NCBI GenBank assembly: GCA_030645915.1 | Contig: JAUSNO010000020.1 | Location: 44,301 to 108,300 of the forward strand | Source: Undibacterium sp. | Lineage (GTDB): Bacteria > Pseudomonadota > Gammaproteobacteria > Burkholderiales > Burkholderiaceae_D | Length of the DNA: 64,000 bases | Reading direction: 5' to 3' | Position numbers and translations under genes: made by a program | The notes under the pieces: model-generated | What the model was told of the DNA's origin: nothing | What the model saw: the letters and a program-made list of their open reading frames with translations, nothing else | Databases searched by the model: none | In this document: in pieces, positions 45,293-55,578 of the stretch | Layout: every line of letters starts with the position of its first letter | Numbering within the stretch: position 1 is the stretch's first letter

Positions 45293-45781
45293 ATGAAAAA
45301 ACAACCTGGTTTTACGCTGATAGAAATGATGGCGGTGATCGCCATCATCGCCATTCTGGCGGCAATGGCAGTGCCATCTTATCTATTCAAGGTAATTCGT
45401 GAGCAGATAGAAGGGTCTATTCCATTGACCGACGTCGTTAAAAAACCGATCGCGCTCGCCTGGCTCACTACCCAGACTTTTCCCGCAGATAATGCTGCGG
45501 CCGGATTGCCCAGCCCGGACAATTTCGTCAATAATTATGTCAGCAGCGTTGCGATACAAGATGGGGCGATTAACATCACTTTCGGCAATCGTGCCAGCGG
45601 CCCGCTCAAAGGAAAAATATTGACGCTGCGCCCAGCGGTAGTGACGGATGCGCCTATCGTGCCTGTTACCTGGGTCTGTGCCGGAGCCGAGGCACCGGAC
45701 AAGATGACCATCATGGGAGTGGATAAAACCTCGATAGAGCAAAATCACCTGCCCCTGGCTTGTCGGCGCAGGGGCAAGTGA
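45293..45781 (+). CDS. type IV pilin-like protein
   Basis: KKQPGFTLIEMMAVIAIIAILAAMAVPSY, prepilin N-terminus; C-terminal Cys pair. Confidence 0.9.
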   Translation: MKKQPGFTLIEMMAVIAIIAILAAMAVPSYLFKVIREQIEGSIPLTDVVKKPIALAWLTTQTFPADNAAAGLPSPDNFVNNYVSSVAIQDGAINITFGNRASGPLKGKILTLRPAVVTDAPIVPVTWVCAGAEAPDKMTIMGVDKTSIEQNHLPLACRRRGK

Positions 45782-45857
45782 AGACACCACTACAAGCGAG
45801 GGAAACGCAGATTTATTCCGTTCGCCCTGACGGTTTTGAATTGATCTGCACTACAGC

Positions 45858-48110
45858 CTAGAATTTATGTTCCAGCATGGCGCGGACAGCAACCGTGGTC
45901 GGCGTGGTCGTGGTACGCATCAAAGAACCTTTTGCGTCAACGTAGGTCGTCGCCGAGATATTATCCTGATGCAGCACGTTACCTAAAGAGACACGCAGAT
46001 TGGTCTTAGGATCAAACTTCCACAGCGCATACAAATCCAATACCCGTTTTGGTATTGAGTACGCACTCTGTTCAACCGAGATGCGCACTGGCCCGCCATT
46101 TTGAAAACTGTAGTTACCGCCCAAAGTCAGCGGCAATTGATCGAGTTTGTAATCAATGCCGACATTCGCGCTGATCGGTGTTTGTGAATCAAGACGATTA
46201 TTCGGGCCGGGCACAGAACTCAAATTCGACCAGTTAAACGAGAGATTGGAGCGAAAATCAATCGCTGGCGCATCACTCATGATAGAGCGCAAAGGGAACT
46301 TAGCCTCTAGCTCTATACCGCGGGTAGTCGCGATGCCGTCATTGATCGGCATCGCGATCCAGACACCGGTCGCATCGGATATGTCGGTGCGCGTGATGTC
46401 TTCAATCCTGCGCATGAAAACACTGGCACTGAGCATGCCACCGTCCGTCAGGTAGTGCTCGAATGCGGCATCCAGTCCCCAGGCCAGTTCTGGCTTCAAA
46501 TTAGGGTTACCCATACGATCGGGGCTGGTGGCTTTATTGTCATTCGAAATAAACCGTCGCGGGATCAAGCTACCGGTATCAGGCGCTTTATAAGTACGGG
46601 TTAAACCCAGACGCACCTGATCATTCTTGCTATCAGGGAGTTTCCATAAAGTTTGCAGGATCGGGCTCCAGACGCTGGACTTGTTATTCACTTCCGCATA
46701 AGAATTTCCCTTGCTGCTGGTGTCCAGCCCTTCCCAGCGCAAACCGGCGTAGATCGACCAGTTTTTTGAGACGTTCCATTCGTCTTGCACAAACAAGGCT
46801 AGCCGCACCACTTCAGCATCAAAAGTCTCATCGAGATTAATCGGATTGATGACAGGATCATTTACTTCAGGTTTGAAAACTTGATCATGCTGGGTACGGT
46901 TTTCGTTACGCTTGCTCAGCGCGCCATCCCAGCCAGCGGCAATTGAATGATCGGTAACGAAGGGAGCAGTATATTTGCCGCCCCAGGTGAAGCCCTGATC
47001 GCTGGCGCCGGAACTGGCCTTGCGATCCAGCGTTTGCAGGTGCTTTGCGTTATAGCCTTGGTAACCCACATCCGAACTGCGCTTGTTATAACTGACACCC
47101 AATTTCACATCGAGCTTGGCACTGTCTGCCAGCTTACGTATCCAGTTGAGATTGCTGCGTATCATGGCAAATTCAGATTCGATTTGCGTCAGGTCGCTGG
47201 CGTACAAAGGCAAATCGCCGCTACTCACCTGTTGATTGAAGCCAGAAAAACGATTCGCGTGCACAAAACTTTGCGAGGTCACGGTATCGCCATTTTCCAG
47301 GTTCCAATTCACCCGTGGCGAAAAACCAAGGCCGGTAAATGTCCCCCAATCCTTGGAGTCGGTATGCCGATCCAGCGTAGGAGTGCCATTGGCACCCTTG
47401 CCTATCTCATCGCTGCTGGAAGGACGCTCATATTTTCCGGAATTGAGATTGCCCGAGATGGAATACGACATGCGCCCAAGCTTGTCGGAAAACTGCAGAC
47501 TGACGTTAGCGCCGTATTTGCCACCCTCTTCCTGCATGCCCACTTTCAATTCACGCTGTGCCGTGACGATGGCCTTTTTCAGCACGATATTGATGGCACC
47601 GGCGATGGATTGCGTACTCAACTCGGCGGTGGCGGAACGAATCACCTCGATGCGCTCGATATTGTCGGGCGAAATGGAATCGAGCGAAAACCCCGGCGGG
47701 CTAGGCTCACCATTGAGCATGATCTGGGTGTAACCGGCCCCTAGGCCCCGCATGCGTATGCTGCCGCCGCGACCCTGTACGCCACCGATGGTCACGCCAG
47801 GCAAACGCTTTAATACATCGCCGATATTGGTATCGCCATAACGCACGATCTCTTCCTGCGTCACCACAATCTTGCTGGCGGTATCCTGACGGCGCTCGTC
47901 ATACCCTTTGGCGCCGCTGATCTCCACTTTTTGCAGCTTATCGGCAGCTGGCTTGGCCAGATTGGCTGGCTTAGTTTGCTTAGTTTGCTTAGGCAGAGCC
48001 TCAACTGCATCCTCCTTCGTGGCTTGTTGCGCATGCGTACTGGAGCCGTACGCCAACAAGAGCGAAAAAGGCAATAAAGCCAGGCGAAATGGGGACGAAA
48101 GTATAGGCAT
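45858..48110 (-). CDS. TonB-dependent outer membrane receptor
   Basis: 750 aa; signal peptide, plug (GDTNIGDVLKRLPGVTIGG, IRMRGLGAGYTQIMLNG), C-terminal F. Confidence 0.92.
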   Translation of the reverse strand: MPILSSPFRLALLPFSLLLAYGSSTHAQQATKEDAVEALPKQTKQTKPANLAKPAADKLQKVEISGAKGYDERRQDTASKIVVTQEEIVRYGDTNIGDVLKRLPGVTIGGVQGRGGSIRMRGLGAGYTQIMLNGEPSPPGFSLDSISPDNIERIEVIRSATAELSTQSIAGAINIVLKKAIVTAQRELKVGMQEEGGKYGANVSLQFSDKLGRMSYSISGNLNSGKYERPSSSDEIGKGANGTPTLDRHTDSKDWGTFTGLGFSPRVNWNLENGDTVTSQSFVHANRFSGFNQQVSSGDLPLYASDLTQIESEFAMIRSNLNWIRKLADSAKLDVKLGVSYNKRSSDVGYQGYNAKHLQTLDRKASSGASDQGFTWGGKYTAPFVTDHSIAAGWDGALSKRNENRTQHDQVFKPEVNDPVINPINLDETFDAEVVRLALFVQDEWNVSKNWSIYAGLRWEGLDTSSKGNSYAEVNNKSSVWSPILQTLWKLPDSKNDQVRLGLTRTYKAPDTGSLIPRRFISNDNKATSPDRMGNPNLKPELAWGLDAAFEHYLTDGGMLSASVFMRRIEDITRTDISDATGVWIAMPINDGIATTRGIELEAKFPLRSIMSDAPAIDFRSNLSFNWSNLSSVPGPNNRLDSQTPISANVGIDYKLDQLPLTLGGNYSFQNGGPVRISVEQSAYSIPKRVLDLYALWKFDPKTNLRVSLGNVLHQDNISATTYVDAKGSLMRTTTTPTTVAVRAMLEHKF

Positions 48111-48243
48111 GAAGATGGCGGAGTAAAAGGAGAATGGCGCTTCGACCGGACAGCAACCCTAAAGTTCCTGCCGATCAACTGTCGAAACAATATGATACAA
48201 AGGCGTAAGAGTACCCTAAGCACTCCTTACTCTAGACGGAAGT

Positions 48244-49692
48244 CTACATCTCCAATCGCGTCAATGCCGCCAATAGAGGGGCGCAAGCATCGGCTACCCT
48301 ATCCAGACTTTGTTCGCGCAAGGCTGCCAGGTCAAGCTTCACCTCACTCTTCAATCCGGCCCACGCCAGCAAGGCGGCGCAGGCGTCCGGATGATCGAAC
48401 AGGCCATGCAGATACGAACCCAGAATCTGATCGTCGGGCGAGCGCGTACCCTCCTCTTCGCCATTGATCATGAACACCGGCTGGGTGTCGCTGCTGGCGT
48501 AAGTCAAGCCCATGTGAATCTCATAGCCCTCAACCCTCGCCGCTTTATCCCGACCGAAAGCGCACACACCGGTGACTTGCTGCAGGCGTTTTTCTTGCGT
48601 CAGTTCTGTCGTGATATCGAGCAAACCCATGCCAACCGAATCGCCAGGCTGGCCTTCTACCCCATGAGGATCTTTCACCACATGCCCCAGCATCTGATAG
48701 CCGCCGCAAATACCGATGACTTTGCCGCCGTAGCGCAGATGCTTGTCGAGCACTTCCTGCCAGCCTTGCGCTTTGAGAAAATCCAGATCGGCACGGGTGT
48801 TTTTACTACCGGGCAGGATGATCAGATCAGCGGAAGGAATGGCGTGCCCCGGCCCGATGAATTGCAGATCGACATCCGGATGAAAGCGCAGCGCATCAAA
48901 ATCCGTGTGATTCGAGATGCGCGGAATCGCCGGCACGATGATGCGAAATTTGCCGGCATTATTCTGGCTGGATTGGATCGCATCTTCTGCATCGAGCATC
49001 AAGCCATGCAGGTAAGGCAGCACCGCCAGCACCGGCTTGCCCGTCTTTCTTTCCAGCCAATCGAGGCCAGGTTCCAGCAAACTGATGTCACCGCGAAAGC
49101 GATTGATGACAAAGCCGATGATGCGATTTTGCTCGGACGCCGACAGGCAATCAAGCGTGCCGACAAAATGCGCGAACACCCCGCCGCGGTCAATATCCGC
49201 CACCAGAATAACCGGGCAATCTACCGCCTCGGCAAAGCCCATGTTGGCGATATCGCGCTCACGCAGATTCACTTCAGCCGGGCTGCCCGCGCCTTCGACA
49301 ATAATGGCATCGTACTGACTTTGCAGGCGCACATAAGATTCCAGCACGGCTTGCATCGCGATGGTCTTGTACTGATCGTAATCCCGCGCATCCATATCAG
49401 CGCGCACCTTGCCGTGGATGATGACTTGCGCCCCGGTGTCCGACGACGGCTTCAGCAGAACCGGATTCATGTCGGTGTGTGCCGGCAAGCCTGCCGCCAG
49501 CGCCTGCAATGCCTGGGCACGGCCGATCTCGCCGCCATCCACCGTCACGGCACTATTCAAGGCCATGTTCTGCGGCTTCATCGGCACCACCTTCACCCCC
49601 TGCCGGTGCAGCAGCCGGCACAGTGCTGCCACGACGGTAGTCTTGCCTGCATCGGAGGTGGTGCCTTGCACCATCAGTGTGGAAATTTTCAT
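48244..49692 (-). CDS. cobQ: cobyric acid synthase
   Basis: [46 protein letters not shown]; start moved to ATG 49692. Confidence 0.96.
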   Translation of the reverse strand: MKISTLMVQGTTSDAGKTTVVAALCRLLHRQGVKVVPMKPQNMALNSAVTVDGGEIGRAQALQALAAGLPAHTDMNPVLLKPSSDTGAQVIIHGKVRADMDARDYDQYKTIAMQAVLESYVRLQSQYDAIIVEGAGSPAEVNLRERDIANMGFAEAVDCPVILVADIDRGGVFAHFVGTLDCLSASEQNRIIGFVINRFRGDISLLEPGLDWLERKTGKPVLAVLPYLHGLMLDAEDAIQSSQNNAGKFRIIVPAIPRISNHTDFDALRFHPDVDLQFIGPGHAIPSADLIILPGSKNTRADLDFLKAQGWQEVLDKHLRYGGKVIGICGGYQMLGHVVKDPHGVEGQPGDSVGMGLLDITTELTQEKRLQQVTGVCAFGRDKAARVEGYEIHMGLTYASSDTQPVFMINGEEEGTRSPDDQILGSYLHGLFDHPDACAALLAWAGLKSEVKLDLAALREQSLDRVADACAPLLAALTRLEM

Positions 49693-49827
49693 GGGTTTTC
49701 GCTTTAAATGCATTTGCGTGGAATATCAACAATACCTGTCAATTTAACATACTGCCATCCAGTATATTTTCACTACACTGATATAACGTGCGCAATTGGC
49801 ATATTTTTATTTAAATTTATGGGAGTA

Positions 49828-50625
49828 TCACTTATAGCCTTGCTGCCAATCCGCAATCATCTTCTGCAATTGCGGCAAGCCGTGGGTGATCGCGGATGGC
49901 CCCGGCGATAGGATATCGGCTGATTTTATTTCAAGCACCCTGCTGTTTTTCAAGGCTGGTATCTGTTGCCAGCCTGCGCGTTCTGCCAGGGTTTCCGGGC
50001 GAAATTTTTTGCCGCACCACGAGCCTATGATGATGTCCGGCGCACGCAGAACTACCTCGTCAGGGTCGGCGATGATGCGCTCTTTGGCGCTGTGATGTTG
50101 CGCCAGATCGGCGAAGGCGTCTTCGCCGCCGGCGATGCTGATCAGCTCGGAAACCCAGCCTATGCAGCTCATCATCGGGCTGTCCCACTCTTCAAAATAT
50201 ATTTTGGGCTTGCGCGTCCACTGTGCTGCCTGGGTTTTGGCGTCAGCTATTTGCTGCTGCAGGCTGGCGATGAGTTGCGCGCCCTGCTCTTGCCTGTCAA
50301 CCAGCGTGGCCAGCACGGCGATCATGCGCAGGATGCCCGCGACATCTCTTTGGTTGAAGGCGTGCACCTCGATACCTGCACTGATTAAATCCCGGCTCAT
50401 CTCGGCTTGCATGTTCGAATACGCGATCACCAGATCTGGCTGCACGGCGAAAATGCGATCGAGCTTGGCGGATGAAAACCCGCTGATCTTAGGTTTCTCT
50501 GCGCGCGCCCGCGCTGGTCTGGTGGTGTAGCCGGAGATACCGGCGATGTATTCTTCTGCCCCCAATGCATATAGGACTTCTACCGACTCGGTAGAGAGAC
50601 AGGCAATCCTTTGGTAGTGGCTCAT
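49828..50625 (-). CDS. cobalamin-binding-type substrate-binding protein lacking a signal peptide (copy 2)
   Basis: 265 aa; RIACLSTESVEVLYALGAEEYIAGISGYTTRP, COG0614-like; ATGA overlap with btuF. Confidence 0.8.
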   Translation of the reverse strand: MSHYQRIACLSTESVEVLYALGAEEYIAGISGYTTRPARARAEKPKISGFSSAKLDRIFAVQPDLVIAYSNMQAEMSRDLISAGIEVHAFNQRDVAGILRMIAVLATLVDRQEQGAQLIASLQQQIADAKTQAAQWTRKPKIYFEEWDSPMMSCIGWVSELISIAGGEDAFADLAQHHSAKERIIADPDEVVLRAPDIIIGSWCGKKFRPETLAERAGWQQIPALKNSRVLEIKSADILSPGPSAITHGLPQLQKMIADWQQGYK

Positions 50626-51521
50626 GGTTTTTCTCCGCGGTGCTTGCGGGCGTTATCCATTGCTTCACACACGGCTTTGGCACCGTCGATAATGCGCGGG
50701 CCTGCACGATTGAGCTGATCGCCATCGATCGCCACCAGGTTGCGGTTTTTGACTGCCAGCATCGTGCCGAATGTTTTCCATTGCTCGATGCCGCTGACAC
50801 CCTGATTTTCGCTGTCGCCGGACAAGATCAGTTCCGGATTTTCCTGTATCACGGCCTCGGTGCTGAGCGTGGGAGCCGCCGCGCTCAGGTGGCCGAAAAT
50901 ATTTTTTCCACCGCAGACGCGGATCACATCGCTGACGATGTTTTTGTCGTTAAGGGTAAAAATCGGCTTACCCCAGACTTGATAAAAGGTGCGTACGGTG
51001 CTCTGCTTCTGGTAGCGCGCGCTGAGTTGCGACAGCTGCTGGCTAAACGCGCCAGCAGCCGCCTGCGCTTGTTTTTCGGTGCCAAATAAACTGCCTAGCT
51101 TGAGCAGGGTTTCGGGTATTTGTTCCAGCTTATGCGGTTCACTAAAATAGTAAGGAATGCCCGATTTGCGTAAGGGTTCCAGCTGGCGCTCAAAAGCGCC
51201 GTGCATCCAGACCACCAGCAGATCAGGCTTCATGGCGATGATGCGCTCGATATCGAGCTGGCGGTTATCGCCGACACGCGGTATCGCCTTGGCTGCTTCC
51301 GGGTAATCGCTGTACTTGACAGTGCCAATGATTTGCTCGCCGGCACCGGCGGCAAAAATCATTTCCGTCACATGCGGAGACAAGCTGATGATGCGTTTGG
51401 CCGGACTGGCCAGGGTGATGACGTTGCCCGCATCATCGGTCACACTGATGGCGGCATGCGCCTGCGAGGCTATCGCCTGCACGATCAGAAACAAGCTGGC
51501 TAACATCAATTTATGCATCAT
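50622..51521 (-). CDS. btuF: periplasmic cobalamin-binding protein BtuF (copy 3)
   Basis: Signal peptide MMHKLMLASLFLIVQAIASQAHA; KRIISLSPHVTEMIFAAGAGEQIIGTVKYSDYPEAAK. Confidence 0.88.
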   Translation of the reverse strand: MMHKLMLASLFLIVQAIASQAHAAISVTDDAGNVITLASPAKRIISLSPHVTEMIFAAGAGEQIIGTVKYSDYPEAAKAIPRVGDNRQLDIERIIAMKPDLLVVWMHGAFERQLEPLRKSGIPYYFSEPHKLEQIPETLLKLGSLFGTEKQAQAAAGAFSQQLSQLSARYQKQSTVRTFYQVWGKPIFTLNDKNIVSDVIRVCGGKNIFGHLSAAAPTLSTEAVIQENPELILSGDSENQGVSGIEQWKTFGTMLAVKNRNLVAIDGDQLNRAGPRIIDGAKAVCEAMDNARKHRGEKP

Positions 51522-52552
51522 TTTTTTGTCCACGTATCTATTCCTGTTGTTGATGCCGTCGTTAATGCTGCTGTGAGTTTTTGCCACCCGGCCTCATCGG
51601 GTGGCAAGCCAAACCGCAAGCCGCGGGCGGCATCGCGAAACAATCTGACCCAGATGCCCTGCCCGGCCAGATGCTGCCAGAGCTGTTCTGTCTTGCCCTG
51701 CAATGCGGCATCACTGCACCACTGAAACAGGTGCGTACCGCTGGAAGAAAAACCGTGTTCTTGCAACAGGCGATGCAAACGTGTGCCTGCCATCTGCAAA
51801 TAGAGGCGCGTATCGATCTGCCATGCACGATCTTCTAACGCGGCATGGGCGATCTGTTGTGCAGGCCCGCTGATAGTCCAGGGGCCGAGCATATTTTGCA
51901 ATTGGATTAACAGGGAAGTCTGGGCCGCGACGAAGCCCAGACGCAAGCCTGCCAGGCCAAAAAATTTGCCGACCGAGCGCAGCACGATCAAGCCGGGCTG
52001 TGCCGTCGATGAGGCTACGCTAAGCTCACTTGCGGTATCGCCGAAAGCCTCATCGACGATCAGCCAGCCCCCGCGCCCGGCCAGTTGCGCCGCCCAGTCC
52101 AGCAAGGTCTGCGCAGCGATCGTTTCGCCGGTAGGATTATTCGGATTGCAGAGCACCATCACGTCGGCTGTCGCGACCGCAGCGCCCAGCTGATCGTAAC
52201 AACACTCTTGCACCTGATGCGCATGCTGACGCCATTGATGCGCATGCTCGGCGTAAGATGGCGCGGCCACCACGACCCGCGATGCGCCATAGTTCAGCGA
52301 ACGCAAACGCGGCAAAGCCTGTATCGCCGCCTGTGTGCCGGCCACCGCCAGCATGGCGGGTGCGCCATAGAATTCTTGTGCGGCACGAGATAAGGCTGGC
52401 AGCGTTTCCGGCAACCTGTGCCAGGCTTGGTCGGCGACGACCGGCACCGGGTAATAACGCGGATTGATACCGGTAGAGAGGTCGAGCCAATGCGCCACCG
52501 GCCTGTCATAAAGTCGTGCCGCTTCTTGCAAATTGCCGCCGTGTTCTAGCAT
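51518..52552 (-). CDS. cobC: threonine-phosphate decarboxylase (CobD/CobC type)
   Basis: HGGNLQEAARLY, DLSTGINPR, CNPNNPTGE, RSVGKFFGLAGLRLGFV. Confidence 0.93.
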   Translation of the reverse strand: MLEHGGNLQEAARLYDRPVAHWLDLSTGINPRYYPVPVVADQAWHRLPETLPALSRAAQEFYGAPAMLAVAGTQAAIQALPRLRSLNYGASRVVVAAPSYAEHAHQWRQHAHQVQECCYDQLGAAVATADVMVLCNPNNPTGETIAAQTLLDWAAQLAGRGGWLIVDEAFGDTASELSVASSTAQPGLIVLRSVGKFFGLAGLRLGFVAAQTSLLIQLQNMLGPWTISGPAQQIAHAALEDRAWQIDTRLYLQMAGTRLHRLLQEHGFSSSGTHLFQWCSDAALQGKTEQLWQHLAGQGIWVRLFRDAARGLRFGLPPDEAGWQKLTAALTTASTTGIDTWTKK

Positions 52553-52649
52553 AAAGATTCCGCGTTATCAGAAATAAAAGGAATAAAAAGGGGTAACGAT
52601 TGCCTCAGGCATTGTCAGGATCAGGTATATCGATAAAAAATCAAAAAAT

Positions 52650-52742
52650 GGCATGCCCAGCACGCCCTATCCATGCGCCTTTTCAGCCTGTCTGGCTTGC
52701 AGCCCGCATGGATAGGGCGCTCCGCCTAGGGCGTGCTGGCGG
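52650..52742. repeat. dispersed intergenic palindromic repeat, copy E (best preserved)
   Basis: GGCATGCCCAGCACGCCCTATCCATGCGCC...GGCTTGCAGCCCGCATGGATAGGGCGCTCCGCCTAGGGCGTGCTGGC. Confidence 0.8.
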
Positions 52743-52774
52743 TGCCTGTATTTCAATTTCCCTGCAATCCGTCA

Positions 52775-53767
52775 TTACATGAACAGCACCCACGCCAGCA
52801 GGCAACCCATCCACAATAAGCTGGCGCGCAAGACCAGCGACCAGGCACGCTGAATGTCTGGCGCTGTCGCTGCCTTTCCTGCCCCCAGCGACGGCCTGAT
52901 CTCTGGCACGCCATCGTAGGTCGCCGCGCCGCCCAGAGCCAATCCCAGCGCACCTGCGCCGGCCGCCATGACCGGGCCGGCATTCGGGCTAGGCCAGGCC
53001 GGTGCCTGCTGGCGCCAGCATTGCAACGCCAGCCGGGTATTGCCGAGCGCGGCATACGATAAGGCGGTGAGTCTGGCGGGCAGGTAATTGAGTACGTCGT
53101 CCACCCGCGCCGCTACGCAGCCGAAGCGCAGCAGGCGTGGGCTGCGGTAGCCCCACATGGCATCGAGGGTATTCGACAAGCGGTATAGCAAGGCCCCGGC
53201 ACCGCCGGCAATGACGAACCAGAACACCGTGCCGAACACCGCATCGCAGCCATTTTCCAGCAAGGATTCGGCGCTGGCCTTGGCCAGATCTTCTTCGCTG
53301 GCATTGCCGGTATCGCGGCTGACGATGTAGGAAGTCAGGCGTCTGGCTTCATCGATGTCGCCAGCTTCAAGCGCCTGTTGTATCGGCGCGGTATGGTCGT
53401 GCAGGCTACGCAAACCCAGGCAGAAATACAGCAACACCGCATGCAGCAATGGCGCCAGCCAGAGGCTGATATGGGCGCACCAGAGCAGCAGGATCTGGCT
53501 GGCGATCACCACAGGCAAGACCACCAGCATCCAGGCCAGAGCGCCCCGGATACGACCCGCGCCGGGGGTATTCCAGCGCCGCTCGATGGCATCGGCCAGC
53601 TTGCCAAAGCCGACCAGAGGATGCCAGCGTTGCGTTTCGCCCAGCATCAGATCAAGCGCCAGACCCAGCACCGCGCACAAGACCAGCAGATTCACGCTGA
53701 GCATCAACATGGCGGCTGCTTTAAATGCAGTGGCAAGCCAGCGGCAACCCAGCTTACCTGCTCGCAA
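52775..53767 (-). CDS. cbiB: adenosylcobinamide-phosphate synthase
   Basis: LALDLMLGETQRWHPLVGFGKLADAIERRWN, YIVSRDTGNASEEDLAKASAESLLENGCDAVFGTVFW; true start likely near 53710. Confidence 0.93.
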   Translation of the reverse strand: MRAGKLGCRWLATAFKAAAMLMLSVNLLVLCAVLGLALDLMLGETQRWHPLVGFGKLADAIERRWNTPGAGRIRGALAWMLVVLPVVIASQILLLWCAHISLWLAPLLHAVLLYFCLGLRSLHDHTAPIQQALEAGDIDEARRLTSYIVSRDTGNASEEDLAKASAESLLENGCDAVFGTVFWFVIAGGAGALLYRLSNTLDAMWGYRSPRLLRFGCVAARVDDVLNYLPARLTALSYAALGNTRLALQCWRQQAPAWPSPNAGPVMAAGAGALGLALGGAATYDGVPEIRPSLGAGKAATAPDIQRAWSLVLRASLLWMGCLLAWVLFM

Positions 53768-54261
53768 CGCGCGGCCACCGCCTGATTCAGGCGCCCCGCC
53801 TCATCGACAAACCAGCGCGAGATCGCCCCATGCGGAATGATGCCCATGCCGACCTCGTTCGAAACCATGATGACATCGCCGGCTACCGTTTCCAGTGCCT
53901 GCAAAAACGCCGCGCGCTGCTGAGAAAAAATCGCCGGTGGCGTGATGTGGCCAACCTCAGGATAATCGGCAGTATCGGCAAACAGACAGTTCGACAGCCA
54001 TAAGGTCAGGCAATCGATCAGGATCAGATTATCGCTAGTGCTCGCTTGCAGCAGCGTCTGGGCGAGGCCGGTCGTACACTCGAGCGTACGCCAGTCTGCC
54101 GGACGGCGCTGCCGGTGATGCGCGATGCGCGCCTGCATCTCGGCGTCGCCCGCCTGTGCGGTGGCGAGATAAATCACCGGCTTGCCAGAGGCGATGGCGA
54201 GCTGTTCTGCATAAGCGCTTTTGCCCGAGCGTGCGCCACCGAAAATAAGGGTACGGGTCAT
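53704..54261 (-). CDS. cobU: adenosylcobinamide kinase/guanylyltransferase
   Basis: TLIFGGARSGKSAYAEQLA, VSNEVGMGIIP. Confidence 0.95.
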   Translation of the reverse strand: MTRTLIFGGARSGKSAYAEQLAIASGKPVIYLATAQAGDAEMQARIAHHRQRRPADWRTLECTTGLAQTLLQASTSDNLILIDCLTLWLSNCLFADTADYPEVGHITPPAIFSQQRAAFLQALETVAGDVIMVSNEVGMGIIPHGAISRWFVDEAGRLNQAVAARCEQVSWVAAGLPLHLKQPPC

Positions 54262-54276
54262 CGCAACTTTTTCTCT

Positions 54277-55578
54277 TTAAGGTTTTTTTAAAAACAGCGC
54301 GGCGGTGGCTGCCGGATTGGAAGCGAAGTAGGCATGGAAATACGATGCCTGCAAATTGCCGACCTGATAAATCGCTTCGCCCGCTTCCTTATTGGCGTGT
54401 TTGATGGTGCGGGAAAGCGGCTTGAGGCTGGTTTCAAAACGTGAATAATGAAAGGTGTGCCCGCGCAATTCACCCTGCTTTGTTGTCAATGCCTGCCCAC
54501 CCAAAGCGGCCAGCCGTTGCTGCATGATCACTTGCCCGTCCAGCAAACCTGCCATGTTCCAGCGCACATTTTTTTGATCAGTCAATGATTCTGTCAGCGC
54601 CATCATGCCGCCGCATTCAGCCAGGATAGGCATGTCTGCTGCGTGTGCTGCACGGATTGATGCTTGCCAGAGTGTTGCGCTACTAAGCGTCTGCGCATGC
54701 AGCTCAGGGTAGCCGCCCGGCAAGTACACCGCATCGGCCTGTGACGGCACCGCATCGTTATTGAGCGGGGAGAAAAACACCAGCTCAGCGCCCAGATCAC
54801 GCAGGCAATCGAGGTTGGCAGGGTAGATGAAGGCAAACGCGGCATCTCTGGCGATGGCGATGGTTTTACCCTGCAATAATGATGGCGTAGCAGGCAGGTT
54901 TTTTACCTGTTCAAAATGGGTCGCTGGCAAGCTATTCCAGGCCTCCATATCGATCGACAATTCATCGGCCAGCTGATCGAGTATGGCGTCGAGTTGCCCC
55001 ACTTCTTGCGGCAACACCAGGCCAAGATGCCGCTCTGGCAACGTCACGCTTTGACGCAACAGGCTACCCAGCAAGGGAATATCGCGCATGGCATCCGCCA
55101 CCATCTTGGCGTGCCCGGCCGAGGCAATTCTATTGGCGATGACACCGGCCAGATGCACGGGGCCAAAATCACGCAAACCCAGCGCCAGGGCACCGACCGT
55201 CTGCGCCATGGCAGAGGCATCGAGCACCGCCAGCACCGGCACGCCAAAGGCATTGGCCAGATCTGCCGAGGACGGATTGCCGTCATACAGGCCCATCACG
55301 CCTTCGATCAAAATCACATCGGCCTCCAGCGCCGCCTGTGCCAGCATCGCTTGCGAAGCTGGCTGACCGACCATCCACAGATCGAGCGAATGTACCGGCG
55401 CACCGCAGGCGCGCTCCAGCATCATCGGGTCGATAAAATCGGGGCCTGTTTTAAAAATGCGTACCTTTTGCCCGAGCTTGATCAGCTTGCGCGCCAGCGC
55501 CGCGGTGGTCGTGGTCTTGCCCTGACCGGAGGCGATCGCCGAGATCAGCACCACTTTGCATGAAACCGCGCTCACCAC
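54277..55578 (-). CDS. cobB: cobyrinate a,c-diamide synthase
   Basis: ISAIASGQGKTTTTAALARKL, GPDFIDPMMLE, EGVMGLYDG, YLPGGYPELHA. Confidence 0.94.
   Translation of the reverse strand: MVSAVSCKVVLISAIASGQGKTTTTAALARKLIKLGQKVRIFKTGPDFIDPMMLERACGAPVHSLDLWMVGQPASQAMLAQAALEADVILIEGVMGLYDGNPSSADLANAFGVPVLAVLDASAMAQTVGALALGLRDFGPVHLAGVIANRIASAGHAKMVADAMRDIPLLGSLLRQSVTLPERHLGLVLPQEVGQLDAILDQLADELSIDMEAWNSLPATHFEQVKNLPATPSLLQGKTIAIARDAAFAFIYPANLDCLRDLGAELVFFSPLNNDAVPSQADAVYLPGGYPELHAQTLSSATLWQASIRAAHAADMPILAECGGMMALTESLTDQKNVRWNMAGLLDGQVIMQQRLAALGGQALTTKQGELRGHTFHYSRFETSLKPLSRTIKHANKEAGEAIYQVGNLQASYFHAYFASNPAATAALFLKKP

Noticed and set aside
46947-47744. 265-aa + strand ORF opposite the TonB receptor
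   Set aside because: Antisense shadow ORF; no recognisable motif, and the sense frame is a clear TBDR
48310-49707. 465-aa + strand ORF opposite cobQ
   Set aside because: Fully antisense to a clearly conserved cobQ; His/Gln/Arg-rich translation typical of a shadow frame
54916-55563. 215-aa + strand ORF opposite cobB
   Set aside because: Antisense shadow ORF in GC-rich coding sequence
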